Below, piece by piece: positions 1-8,138 of a stretch of DNA of 64,000 nt (positions are counted from its first letter, which is position 1; each line of letters starts with the position of its first letter). This DNA is from Sva-07 sp031398325 (lineage in GTDB: Bacteria > Actinomycetota > Acidimicrobiia > Acidimicrobiales > Ilumatobacteraceae), in the NCBI GenBank assembly GCA_031398325.1, contig JANNNB010000201.1:1-64000 (forward strand), in the 5' to 3' direction. A model generated the notes under the pieces. It was not told the DNA's origin and ran no database searches. It saw nothing but the letters and a program-made list of their open reading frames with translations. The translations under genes and the position numbers were made by a program.

Positions 1-189
1 CGATTCGACCTCAGGCCGCCCTGGCCGATTCGTCATGATTGCACATCGCCGGTTGGCGTGCGGCAGGAGCCACAGCCGCCTCCTCGCCGGTCATCTCGAC
101 ACGGGTTCGTCGCGAGCCGTAGCCGCGTGAAGGGCACGAACTGGCAGGCCTACGCAGGCGAATCCGTGTCAAGCGTGTCAAGCGGCTGA
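1..189 (+). other. Open frame running in from the left edge, possible 3' end of a gene
   Basis: Frame 1 is open from the first base to a TGA at 187-189, giving about 62 residues that end in a Ser/Val-rich tail. I recognise no domain, and the composition is rich in Arg and Pro, as random frames in GC-rich DNA often are. It could be the C-terminus of a gene cut by the window edge, or simply non-coding. A 9-bp direct repeat (gtgtcaagc twice) lies near 168-185. The stretch sits just beyond the 3' end of tRNA-Cys, a common integration site, but no integrase is visible. Confidence 0.2.
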
Positions 190-218
190 CGCTCAGGACC
201 TGTCACCCACCACGTGAC

Positions 219-241
219 CACGGCCCCGACTAGGGGCCGTG
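219..241 (-). terminator. Hairpin downstream of tRNA-Cys
   Basis: A perfect 9-bp inverted repeat (cacggcccc / ggggccgtg) with a 5-base loop lies 14 bases past the tRNA-Cys 3' end. It is a good stem for termination or 3' end protection, but no T-run follows it on the minus strand, so intrinsic termination is only a possibility. Confidence 0.45.
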
Positions 242-254
242 ACCAGGTGTGATA

Positions 255-329
255 TGGAGGCGACGCCGGGAATTGAACCCGGGTACACGGCTTTGCAGGC
301 CGTTGCATGAGCCACTCTGCCACGTCGCC
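255..329 (-). tRNA. tRNA-Cys (GCA)
   Basis: Read on the minus strand, this folds into a full cloverleaf of 75 bases including an encoded CCA. The 7-bp acceptor stem GGCGACG pairs with CGTCGCC, the anticodon loop CTGCAAA carries GCA, and the T-arm has the usual GGTTCAATTCC. It begins 31 bases after the oleD stop codon, so it may be read through from the ole operon, though tRNA genes usually have their own promoter. Confidence 0.95.
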
Positions 330-359
330 GTGGCTTTGGGAGGATAGCGGCGAGAGGCC

Positions 360-1376
360 TCAATCGGCTGACGCGTTGGCAGTGTCGGCGTACCAGTCGG
401 CCAGACGGGCGAGGCCATCGTCGATCGAGACGGTCGGGACCCAACCAAGATCGCGCGCCGCCGGCAGGGGATCGAACCAGTGCGCCGTGCCGAGCTGTTC
501 CGCCAGGAAGCGGGTGAGAGGCGGTTCGTCGTCGCGTCCTAGCAGCGGCCAGACGCGCTCGACGACCGATCCCACACGGGTTCCGACGGCCAGCGGCACA
601 TCGCGCGGAGCGAACTCGACGCCGGCCGCGGCGCAGATGCCTGCGATCAGATCGCGAATCGGACGCGGTTCCCCGTTGGCGATCACGTACGCCTGGCCCG
701 AACAGCTCGCACCCGGCTCCACGGCGTCGAGCGCGGCGACGAGTGCACCGACGGCGTTGTCGATGTACGTCGTGTCGACGAGCGCTCGACCACCGCCGAC
801 CAGCGCGAGCCGGCCCGAGCGGGCCCGCTCGACGATCCGGCCAACGAGCTGCGTGTCCCCCGGGCCCCACACGAGATGCGGCCGGATCGCCACAACACCC
901 CTCTCGTCCGACGCCGCTTCGAGGGCGAGCATCTCCGCGAGTGCTTTGGACTCCGCATAGTGCGCACGTTTGCGGCCGGTCACGGGAGGCTCGGCGCCCG
1001 CCCCGACGAGGGCCTCGCCGCCGTGCGCCACCGATGGTGACGAGACGTGGACGACCCGATCGATTCCAGCGTCGCGGGCGGCCTCGACCATGTTCGATGT
1101 GCCGTCGACGTTGACCGACCGGTAGTCCTCCCACGAGCCGACGACGCCGACCCTTGCTGCGAGGTGGATCACGGCGTCACAGCCCGAGGCGGCCGAGGTG
1201 AGCGCTTCGAGGTCACGCACGTCGCCGAGCCGCTGTTCGATCGACCCGCCATCGGCCACGACACCACCTTCGACGGCTCGACGCTGGAAGCAGACCACGT
1301 CGTCACCGCGATCGGCGAGTGTCCGGACCACCCCGATGCCGATCAGGCTGGATGCGCCGGTGACCAGGACCTTCAT
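360..1376 (-). CDS. oleD: OleD, NAD(P)H-dependent 2-alkyl-3-ketoalkanoate reductase
   Basis: This 338-residue protein is an extended short-chain dehydrogenase of the 3-beta-hydroxysteroid dehydrogenase type. It opens with the Rossmann motif TGASSLIG (residues 6-13) and has the catalytic pair Tyr140 and Lys144 in YAESK. In bacterial long-chain olefin synthesis OleD reduces the beta-keto acid made by OleA to a beta-hydroxy acid. The assignment rests on the fold plus its position directly behind oleA and oleBC, because the fold alone would only say epimerase/dehydratase family. I chose ATG 1376, 10 bases after the oleBC stop; GTG 1379 is the adjacent alternative. Confidence 0.85.
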   Translation of the reverse strand: MKVLVTGASSLIGIGVVRTLADRGDDVVCFQRRAVEGGVVADGGSIEQRLGDVRDLEALTSAASGCDAVIHLAARVGVVGSWEDYRSVNVDGTSNMVEAARDAGIDRVVHVSSPSVAHGGEALVGAGAEPPVTGRKRAHYAESKALAEMLALEAASDERGVVAIRPHLVWGPGDTQLVGRIVERARSGRLALVGGGRALVDTTYIDNAVGALVAALDAVEPGASCSGQAYVIANGEPRPIRDLIAGICAAAGVEFAPRDVPLAVGTRVGSVVERVWPLLGRDDEPPLTRFLAEQLGTAHWFDPLPAARDLGWVPTVSIDDGLARLADWYADTANASAD

Positions 1377-1386
1377 CACGCGCTGC

Positions 1387-3981
1387 TCACTTCGGTGGGC
1401 GGGCGCGTCGTCCAGCGAGCACGTCGCCGGCCCAGGCCGCCAGCGCCGAGCGATCGATCTTCGCGTTGTGTCGGATGTCCACCGGCAGCGCCACCACGCT
1501 GAGCACGGCGGCAACGGGTTCGGCAATCAGGTTCCTGACCGCGTGCGTGTGCGCGCTCGTTGCCAGACCGACGGGCTCGGCGGCCGCCTCCAGCACGACC
1601 ACGATCTGCTGCAGTCCGGGTGGGCCGACGCCGACTGCGGCGCAGCGGGCGATCGGTAGTCCGCGCTCCACGACACGCTCGATCGGCACCGGCGTGATGA
1701 CTCCTTCGACGGTGTCGATCACGTGCACGAGCCGTCCTTCGACCCACAGACGTCCTTGCTCGTCGACATGACCGACGTCACCAGAACGATGCCATGCGTC
1801 GTCGCCACCAGGCCGTGCGGCGTGTTCGGTTCCCCACAGCCCGAGATAACCGTCGGACACCCATGCCGCCGAGACGAGGATCTCGCCGGTGACGCCGGGG
1901 GCGAGCGGCTCGACATCGCCGTGCGGGTCGACGATCCGCACCGAAGCGCCGTCGACCGGCGGGCCCACGCAGACACCACCCGTCGGGTCGTCGAGATTGG
2001 CCGCGTCGATGCCGTCGAGGTCGATGTCGGCGACCGGGAGGGCTTCGGTCATGCCGTACGGCGTGTGGAGCGACGCGGACGGCGCAAGCGCTGCGATCGC
2101 GTGGAGCGTCTCCGCTGGAACCGGCGCACCTGCCGAGAACACGACCCGAAGTCGTCGCAGCCCGGCCAGTGGTACCCCCGGCTCGACGGTTGCGAGCACG
2201 TTGGCCAGCGCGGCAGGCGACCCGAAGGTGAGTGTTGCATCGATGCGGGCGCAGGCGGCGTCGAGTGCAGCGGCAGTGAGTTCGCCCGGCGTGGTGACAT
2301 CGCAGTCGGGCAGAGCGGTCGGAATGCCGAGCGCTGGGCCGTAGAGCGCAAACGGCGCGAACGCAGCAACCAATCGGTCTGCTCCGGTGATGCCGTACGT
2401 GCGGGCGAGCGCATCGCGCTGTTCGGCGAGTTGACGGTGTCGGTAGCGGACGCCTTTGGCCGCGCCGGTTGCTCCGGAGGTGAACAGGATCGCGGCGAGG
2501 TCGTCGGGTGCCGGTTCAGCCGGCAACGCTCCGGGACCGGACGACATCAGATCGTTGACGTCGATCGGCGTCGATCGCGGCGCCCAGCGCAGCACCTTCG
2601 CCGCAGCCAGCGCACGACGGGGACCGATCACCCAGGTCGGACGAGCCCCTCGGACAGCCGCGCCGAGTCCTCGGAGACCGAGCCCGCGATCGGCCACGAC
2701 GGTGACACCGCCGGCACGCCAGACCCCGTAAACCGCGGCGACCAGGTCGACCCCTGGAGGCGTGAGCATCGCCACTCGGTCGCCAGGTCGCACACCCCTC
2801 CGGTGCAGCTCGGCGGCGATCGAGTCGATCCGGTCGGCCAGTTCGTCGAAACGCAGCGTGGCGCCGGTCGCCATGTCGACGAACGCGACGCTTCGGTCAT
2901 TCCGCCGCTCCCCCACCCCGGCCCCCAGACCCCTGAACTCCTCGTTTGCGACAAGAAGTTGGAGGACCGGGTCTCCAATTTCTTGTCGCAAACGTGGATT
3001 GTTGCGCTGGGAATCGGAGATGACCGAGGTGATGAAGCGTTCGGTGACGGCGGCGACGCCGGACTCACCCGAGCCCGTTTCGGCCATCACGAGGTGATTG
3101 GCGTCGGCGAAACGGTGGAGGACCGTGTTCGGGAGGCGGGCTTGGAGATCAGCCGCGAAGTCGTCGTCGAACACGGGATCCTTCGAGCCCCAGGCGAGCA
3201 ACACCGGCACGTCGAGCTGCCCGAGGCGATCGGCGACGACGGCGAGTGAAGCCTCCGACGGATGACCGGACTTCAGCGGGATGTCACCGACGAAGTCGGC
3301 GATCGCAACCCGCGCCGGCGCCGTCCGGTAGGGCGCCCGGAATGCTGCCCGGTCCGCTGCGGTCAGCCGCTTGCCCGACAGGCGAACCGTGCCCTCGACG
3401 AACGTCGGCGTGCCGTGGCACACGAGTTCGAGAATCGGCGCTGACGCAGCCAGGCGGATGATCCCCGGCGCGGACCGACCTGCCGGGACGGCGATGCCGG
3501 TGTTGCACAGGATCATCCCGTCGAGCTCGTCGGCGTGCTCGACGGCCCACCCCAGTGCGATCGCGCCGCCCCAGTCGTGCGCAGCCAGGAAGAGCGGTCG
3601 ATCGCCGTCGACGTCCAATGCGCGGATCACATCGGCCAGATCGAGCACACGGGTCGCGTAGCGGCGCATCTCCGTCCGGTCGCTGAAACCCATCCCGAGC
3701 TGATCGATCGCGATCACCCGATGGGTCGAACCGAAACGCCGCAGGAACGTCGCCCAGGCGTATCCCCACGTCGGATTGCCGTGCACGCACACCACCGTTG
3801 CGACCGGATCGTCGCCTCCGGTGTCGAGCACATGCCACCGATGCGTCGAGCCGGCGTGGCTCGGCACGTCGATGACTCGTGACCACGATGGATCCAGGTT
3901 CCATTCGCTCCACTGCGCTGCGGTCGGCAGTTCCGGAGCCCACCCGTGGGCGGCTCCGCCAGCTGTCGCCTGCCGGGTCAC
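1387..3981 (-). CDS. oleBC: OleBC fusion: beta-lactone decarboxylase plus beta-lactone synthetase
   Basis: An 864-residue two-domain protein. Residues 30-315 are an alpha/beta hydrolase of the haloalkane-dehalogenase type (OleB), with HGNPTW near 68, nucleophile Asp136 in AAHDWGG, acid Asp268 and His296. Residues about 360-864 are an AMP-dependent synthetase (OleC), with the phosphate loop FTSGATGAAKG, the motif PYGMTEA, SGDVGHVDEQGR and a C-terminal lysine in NAKIDR. OleC converts the beta-hydroxy acid to a beta-lactone with ATP, and OleB removes CO2 to leave the cis-olefin. Fused OleBC is known in Actinobacteria. The GTG start at 3981 overlaps the oleA stop (GTGA). The linker, residues about 330-347, is encoded by a 52-base near-perfect palindrome. 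Confidence 0.93.
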   Translation of the reverse strand: MTRQATAGGAAHGWAPELPTAAQWSEWNLDPSWSRVIDVPSHAGSTHRWHVLDTGGDDPVATVVCVHGNPTWGYAWATFLRRFGSTHRVIAIDQLGMGFSDRTEMRRYATRVLDLADVIRALDVDGDRPLFLAAHDWGGAIALGWAVEHADELDGMILCNTGIAVPAGRSAPGIIRLAASAPILELVCHGTPTFVEGTVRLSGKRLTAADRAAFRAPYRTAPARVAIADFVGDIPLKSGHPSEASLAVVADRLGQLDVPVLLAWGSKDPVFDDDFAADLQARLPNTVLHRFADANHLVMAETGSGESGVAAVTERFITSVISDSQRNNPRLRQEIGDPVLQLLVANEEFRGLGAGVGERRNDRSVAFVDMATGATLRFDELADRIDSIAAELHRRGVRPGDRVAMLTPPGVDLVAAVYGVWRAGGVTVVADRGLGLRGLGAAVRGARPTWVIGPRRALAAAKVLRWAPRSTPIDVNDLMSSGPGALPAEPAPDDLAAILFTSGATGAAKGVRYRHRQLAEQRDALARTYGITGADRLVAAFAPFALYGPALGIPTALPDCDVTTPGELTAAALDAACARIDATLTFGSPAALANVLATVEPGVPLAGLRRLRVVFSAGAPVPAETLHAIAALAPSASLHTPYGMTEALPVADIDLDGIDAANLDDPTGGVCVGPPVDGASVRIVDPHGDVEPLAPGVTGEILVSAAWVSDGYLGLWGTEHAARPGGDDAWHRSGDVGHVDEQGRLWVEGRLVHVIDTVEGVITPVPIERVVERGLPIARCAAVGVGPPGLQQIVVVLEAAAEPVGLATSAHTHAVRNLIAEPVAAVLSVVALPVDIRHNAKIDRSALAAWAGDVLAGRRARPPK
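2943..2994. repeat. Long imperfect palindrome in the oleB-oleC linker
   Basis: Two 22-base arms (2943-2964 and 2973-2994), starting with cgtttgcgacaagaa, are inverted copies with a single mismatch (G against A) around an 8-base loop. They lie inside the coding sequence exactly where the hydrolase domain ends and the synthetase begins, and are AT-richer than the flanks. The frame stays open through both arms. The palindrome may be a small inserted repeat element that became the linker, or a structure in the mRNA. I saw no second copy in the window. Confidence 0.75.
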
Positions 3982-5003
3982 CAGACGATTTCGGTGAAGC
4001 TCGTGTTGAGCCCCGACCCGATACCCATGCAGAGCACTCGCTGGCCGGATTCGATCTGGTCGCTCACGCTGGCCAGCGTGATCGGAATGGCGGCCGGGCC
4101 GACATTGCCGTAGTTGGGGAAGGTCAGCGGCACACGCTCGGGGTCGATGCCGAGACGCTCCGTGATCAGGCGGGTGTGCACCTGGCTGACCTGGTGGACG
4201 ATGTACCAGTCCATACCGACTTCCCAGTCGAAGTCGTGACCGGAGTTCTTCCAGGCCGCCTCGGCGAGGTCGAGCCCGGCGATGAGCAGGCCGTGCGTGT
4301 CGGTCTCCATACGATCGAGGTCGCCGACGCAGAGCTTGTGGTGCTGCGTGCCGGAGCGAGCGACGCCGCCGACGAGGCGGTGGGCGTCGGGGTGTTCGTC
4401 CATCCGGCCGATCACGGCCGCGGCGGCGCCGGAGCCGAGCGTCAACGAGGCGAACTCGGCGAACACGTCAGCCGCTTCGGTGGTCGGCCGTTGGAGGCGG
4501 GCGATGGTCGTTTCCTGTGTGAACCGGCTGCCCTCACCGTCGACGATGAGCGCGTAGTCGATCTGCCCCGCGTCGATCGCCGCTGCGGCGATCTGCATGC
4601 CGTTGATGAAGCCGAGGCAGGCGTTACCTACGTCGAAGTTGAGACAGCTGGTCGGGAGCTCGAGTCGATGATGGACGGCACAGGCGACGGAGGGCTCGAG
4701 ATGGTGCTTGCACACCGAGGTCGAGATCAACATCCCGATTCGTTGCGGATCGATCCCGGACGCGTCGATCGCTGCCTGGCCCGCCATCGCTGCCGCCTCG
4801 TCGAACTGCATCCCTTCCGGCCACCACCGGCGGGCCTCGATGCCGGCGAGTTCGGTGAGCGTGCCGGGCTTCAAGCCCGTGCGTTCGTAGGTTTCGGCGA
4901 GCTGATCGTCGATCCACTGCGACGTGACGACCTCGGGCGCCTCGACTGCATTGACCGTGAGCACGCCCACGTTGCGATGGGTCAATACGGAGTTGGCGGT
5001 CAT
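3978..5003 (-). CDS. oleA: OleA, acyl-CoA head-to-head condensing enzyme
   Basis: A 341-residue thiolase-fold protein related to ketoacyl-ACP synthase III. The triad is visible: Cys129 in VGNACLGF, His270 in IVHQVS and Asn300 in NYGNVGP. Glu103 in LEPSVA sits about where OleA enzymes carry the glutamate that distinguishes them from FabH (inference by position). OleA joins two fatty acyl-CoAs to a 2-alkyl-3-keto acid, the first step to long-chain olefins. It leads an operon whose next two genes supply the remaining steps. ATG 5003 is chosen because an AAAGGA ribosome-binding site lies 7 bases upstream; in-frame codons upstream lack one. Confidence 0.92.
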   Translation of the reverse strand: MTANSVLTHRNVGVLTVNAVEAPEVVTSQWIDDQLAETYERTGLKPGTLTELAGIEARRWWPEGMQFDEAAAMAGQAAIDASGIDPQRIGMLISTSVCKHHLEPSVACAVHHRLELPTSCLNFDVGNACLGFINGMQIAAAAIDAGQIDYALIVDGEGSRFTQETTIARLQRPTTEAADVFAEFASLTLGSGAAAAVIGRMDEHPDAHRLVGGVARSGTQHHKLCVGDLDRMETDTHGLLIAGLDLAEAAWKNSGHDFDWEVGMDWYIVHQVSQVHTRLITERLGIDPERVPLTFPNYGNVGPAAIPITLASVSDQIESGQRVLCMGIGSGLNTSFTEIVW

Positions 5004-5034
5004 CGAGCGTCCTTTCGGTGGCGGAGTGCCCGTG

Positions 5035-5040
5035 AGCCTA
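5035..5040 (-). promoter_or_regulatory. Candidate -10 box for the ole operon
   Basis: TAGGCT on the minus strand, 31 bases before the oleA ATG, fits the actinobacterial -10 form TANNNT and would give a leader of about 25 bases that contains the AAAGGA site. No convincing -35 is seen at the usual distance. Confidence 0.4.
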
Positions 5041-5151
5041 CGCCACGACCGGCCGTCTCCCCTGCGCAAGCCCACTCCTGCTCGTGGTCGAGAGGCCACC
5101 ACTGGCGATCGGATCGGCGAACCGGAGAATCACACCGACGCACCCTGTCGG

Positions 5152-6147
5152 TCACACTGCGAGGCGGTAGACCTCGGCGGCGGTGCCGCGGAACATCCGG
5201 TCGCGTTCGGTGCCCGAGTACGGCGCAGCGATCTTCTTCAGCGAGTTCCACAGCGTGCGATACGGGAGGGAGAGCCGATCGACCGGGAAGTTGGACTCGA
5301 ACATGCATCGTTCCGCCCCGAAGCAGTCGATCGTGTGGCGGTAGTAGCGGCCCTGTGCCTCGACGAACTCATCGGAGGTCGGCGGACGCGCGGCGGTGTT
5401 CCAGCCGAACCCGTTGTCGGGCATGGCCAGTCCCCCGAGCTTCGCAAAGACGTTCGGAATCGTGGCGATGTCGGCCACGTCGAGCTTCCACTGCTCGAAG
5501 ATCTGCTCGCGCTGATCCGCGTACGGCCCCACGCCGAGCGGAGTACCGAAATGGTCGAGGATGATCGTCGTGGCGGGAACCGCGCGGGCGAAGTCTGCGA
5601 ACTGGGGATTCTGGTAGTGGTAATGCCACGTGTCGTAGGTGAGACCACGCTCGCCCAGTCGACGAACCCCGGCCCGAAACGCTTCGTCGGCGTAGAGACC
5701 AGCGGGCGCTCGACCGGGAATCATGAGCACCTCGGGATGCAGCGCGTGCGACCCGGCATGGCGGATACCCCGCAGCCGGCCTCGCGACGCTTCGGCGTGC
5801 GCGTCGAGCACCTCGTCGAGATGGCTGCCGTCGGTGAGGTCGGCGTGGGCGACGATGCCACCGATCAGCTGCCTCGTCGACGCCTCGCTGGCCTCGGTCA
5901 CGAAATCGGTCTCGCCGACTGGGCGGAGATGCTCGGGTCCGTCGGTTCGGTAGCTCGAGTGACACTCGACGAACACCGTGTCGATGACGTTGTGTCCGGC
6001 AGCGAGGTCAGCCTCGAGATCAGCCAGCGCATACGGCATCCCGGTGCCGACCGGCCACAGGTGATGGTGCGGGTCGATGATCTCGACGTCCGGGTCGATC
6101 ACATCTTCGACGAACGTGTTCAACCATTCCGGCGTTCCCGGCTCCAT
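5152..6147 (-). CDS. Amidohydrolase family protein (TIM-barrel metal hydrolase)
   Basis: 331 residues. The metal-binding motif DPHHHLW stands at residues 25-31, followed by barrel strands carrying HYHYQ, LDHFGTP and a late ESNFPVDR. This is the amidohydrolase_2 family, which includes lactonases such as 2-pyrone-4,6-dicarboxylate hydrolase and metal-dependent decarboxylases; the substrate cannot be told from sequence. ATG 6147 overlaps the stop of the upstream pterin-dehydratase fusion by one base (TGATG), so the two are probably co-translated. A 148-base gap separates it from oleA. Confidence 0.8.
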   Translation of the reverse strand: MEPGTPEWLNTFVEDVIDPDVEIIDPHHHLWPVGTGMPYALADLEADLAAGHNVIDTVFVECHSSYRTDGPEHLRPVGETDFVTEASEASTRQLIGGIVAHADLTDGSHLDEVLDAHAEASRGRLRGIRHAGSHALHPEVLMIPGRAPAGLYADEAFRAGVRRLGERGLTYDTWHYHYQNPQFADFARAVPATTIILDHFGTPLGVGPYADQREQIFEQWKLDVADIATIPNVFAKLGGLAMPDNGFGWNTAARPPTSDEFVEAQGRYYRHTIDCFGAERCMFESNFPVDRLSLPYRTLWNSLKKIAAPYSGTERDRMFRGTAAEVYRLAV

Positions 6148-6809
6148 CACGCCCCCTCGAGTCGATCCTGCCAGGTGCACACGCACGCCTCGTTGCCGTC
6201 CGCATCGGCGAGCACCCACCACGAGCGGGCGTGGTCGGAGGTGATCAGGGTGCCGCCGGCGGCGACCGCGTCGGCGACGCGCTGATCGGCGAGGTCATGG
6301 GGAACCGACACGTCGATGTGGAAGCGGTCACGATCGGTTCGCGGCTCGTCCATCTGCTGGAACCACACCGGTGGCCCGATCCGGAGTGGATCCACGAGTG
6401 CTCCGTCCTGGTCCCGATAGCCGAGGACGGCGGCCCAGAACGGGCGGATCCGGTCGGCGTCCATCGTGTCGATCGCGATCTCGATTCCTTGCACAACGCC
6501 CGACGCAGGCGACACTCCTGCGAGCTCTGCGAGCTGGGAGATCACGCGAGCCAGGTCGAGGTCGAGGGTGGTGAGCCCCCCGGTCGAGTGGGTGGAGATG
6601 GTCACGTGGACGTGGTCGGGATACCGCAGGTCGATGTCCGGGTGGTGCTGGAGCGACTCGGCTGCATCTGCGATGTTCGAGACGAGCATCGCTGCCCTCG
6701 GGAACGAGCCGGTCCGGAAGGCGGCTCTGATCCCGGACAGGATGACGCGCCATTCGTCGACCCCATCGGCGTCGGCGAACTCCTCGGCGGTGATTGCGGT
6801 GTGTTCCAT
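6147..6809 (-). CDS. Pterin-4a-carbinolamine dehydratase fused to a VOC domain
   Basis: 220 residues in two domains. Residues 1-97 form a complete pterin-4a-carbinolamine dehydratase with its active-site pattern: His55-His56 in QHHPDI, then STHSTGGLTTLD with His74. Residues about 105-215 form a glyoxalase/bleomycin-resistance (VOC) domain. The first domain normally dehydrates 4a-hydroxytetrahydrobiopterin, made by aromatic amino acid hydroxylases, or acts as a protein-binding factor. The role of the joined VOC half is unknown. No pterin-dependent hydroxylase is visible nearby. A TAGGGT box lies 9 bases before the ATG, so the transcript may be nearly leaderless. Confidence 0.82.
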   Translation of the reverse strand: MEHTAITAEEFADADGVDEWRVILSGIRAAFRTGSFPRAAMLVSNIADAAESLQHHPDIDLRYPDHVHVTISTHSTGGLTTLDLDLARVISQLAELAGVSPASGVVQGIEIAIDTMDADRIRPFWAAVLGYRDQDGALVDPLRIGPPVWFQQMDEPRTDRDRFHIDVSVPHDLADQRVADAVAAGGTLITSDHARSWWVLADADGNEACVCTWQDRLEGA

Positions 6810-6847
6810 CGAACGGTGACCCTATTCCGTCGTCGGCTGCTGCCGTC

Positions 6848-8041
6848 TCAGTACTGCGACTGGCAGTGCGGCGCGAGCGATGTGGTGAAGAAGATGTCGG
6901 CTCGATCGAGCGCACCGGCATTCCGAGCACTCATCTGTCTTCCCGCGACGAAAGCCGACGGGAGGACGCCCCCGTAGAGCAACGAGCTGAACGGGCCGTG
7001 CGACGTCACGAGATCCGGCCGAGATCTCACCCGCGTGCACGACGCACCATCCGGTCCCCCTTCGATCGCCCATCGGGTGCCGTCGACCTCGACGACCATG
7101 CGGTCGTCGACGCGATAGGTCCTCGCGCCGAAGCATTTCGGGACGTCACGCACGTTCAGCCACACACCGTCGTTGAGGTCCGTCGTTCGCAGGGATCTCG
7201 GATTCTCGAGCAGCATCGGCAACGGATCGTCGATCGCGATCGCACGCGAGGTGATCGTGCCGACGAGGTCGAGATTGAGCAGCGTGTGCCAGAGCGCCGC
7301 ATGGGCGTCGGGAGTGACGGCGGCCATCTCGTTCACGACGACGGTGTGAGACGGGTGCCCGTCGTTCCATTCCATCTTCGTCCGGTACGCGGCGTAGCCG
7401 TCACGATGCGCGAGGTAGGCCACGGCCGAGTAGCCGTTGCGTTCGGTTGCACCGCTCGCCACGAAGTACTCGTGGTCGGTACGGGACCTCCCCGTTTCGC
7501 CTGTTCGTACCGATCGGAACCTGGTCCAGATCCGATCCAACGCCGGCACGATGTCGTCGCCCTCGAGGTAACGCACAGCACCCGGCTCCGGACGGAACTC
7601 GGACCGCATCGCTGTCGACCGGACGTCGATGGAGGTCACCCGCACCTGAGTGGCCGTTCCGTATCCCACGTGGTGGTAGATGCCGCCTTCGGATCCGTAG
7701 AGCGAGGCCAACGGCTCGTCGCGGGCATCGATGTCGTCGTGCACGGCGCCGATCAGCCGGCGCATCACGCCCTGGCGCCGATGGGTCGCAGCGACCCCCA
7801 CCCACGTCACCCCACCCATGCGAACGATCCGACGGCCCGGAAGCGTCGTATCGAGCTCGTACGAACCCGCCACGCCGACGATCTGCTTGCCGTCGTATGC
7901 AACGCGGAACCGGTCCATGTCGTGCATGGGCCGCAGGCGCTCGACCTCTTCGGCCGAGTGCGTCACCCCGAAGGTCCTGCCGTCGAAGTCGGTGATCGAT
8001 GCCCAATCGTCGCCCGACGGTGTTCTCAGCTCGATCCCCAT
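6848..8041 (-). CDS. eis: Eis-like GNAT N-acetyltransferase
   Basis: 397 residues, close to the length of Eis proteins (about 400). The N-terminal GNAT domain has the acetyl-CoA loop in ATHRRQGVMRRL. A second GNAT-like region and a C-terminal sterol-carrier-like domain follow, as in the family. Eis enzymes acetylate amines on aminoglycosides and on proteins or peptides; the natural substrate here is unknown. The frame can be extended to 8239, but that would cross the divergent arsR start. ATG 8041 (MGIELR) is preferred, with a CAGACT -10-like box 6 bases upstream. Confidence 0.85.
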   Translation of the reverse strand: MGIELRTPSGDDWASITDFDGRTFGVTHSAEEVERLRPMHDMDRFRVAYDGKQIVGVAGSYELDTTLPGRRIVRMGGVTWVGVAATHRRQGVMRRLIGAVHDDIDARDEPLASLYGSEGGIYHHVGYGTATQVRVTSIDVRSTAMRSEFRPEPGAVRYLEGDDIVPALDRIWTRFRSVRTGETGRSRTDHEYFVASGATERNGYSAVAYLAHRDGYAAYRTKMEWNDGHPSHTVVVNEMAAVTPDAHAALWHTLLNLDLVGTITSRAIAIDDPLPMLLENPRSLRTTDLNDGVWLNVRDVPKCFGARTYRVDDRMVVEVDGTRWAIEGGPDGASCTRVRSRPDLVTSHGPFSSLLYGGVLPSAFVAGRQMSARNAGALDRADIFFTTSLAPHCQSQY

Positions 8042-8047
8042 CGGGCG

Positions 8048-8053
8048 AGTCTG
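8048..8053 (-). promoter_or_regulatory. -10-like box of the Eis-like gene
   Basis: CAGACT on the minus strand is separated by 6 bases from ATG 8041. The same hexamer at the same spacing precedes the lipoprotein gene at 47850. It implies a leaderless or nearly leaderless transcript. Confidence 0.35.
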
Positions 8054-8109
8054 ACACCCGACGGCGCTGTTCCTTCCACGAGTTGCCATCCGAAGAAATC
8101 GCTTGATAC

Positions 8110-8132
8110 ATATACCGATATAGGTATATCTT
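8110..8132 (+). promoter_or_regulatory. ArsR operator overlapping a leaderless -10 box
   Basis: A 7-bp perfect inverted repeat, atatacc (8110-8116) and ggtatat (8123-8129), spaced by 6, stands out as AT-rich in the 97-base divergent region between the Eis-like gene and arsR. The right arm overlaps a TATCTT hexamer at 8127-8132, which lies 6 bases before the arsR ATG. Binding of the ArsR product here would block its own promoter and so autoregulate the arsR-SRPBCC pair. Confidence 0.6.
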
Positions 8133-8138
8133 TCGCGG

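Noticed and set aside
2943..2994. Terminal inverted repeats of an insertion sequence
   Set aside because: Only 8 bases separate the arms and no transposase is present; at most a tiny palindromic element.
1723..3249. A 508-codon plus-strand frame opposite oleBC
   Set aside because: Antisense to intact OleB and OleC motifs and without any recognisable domain.
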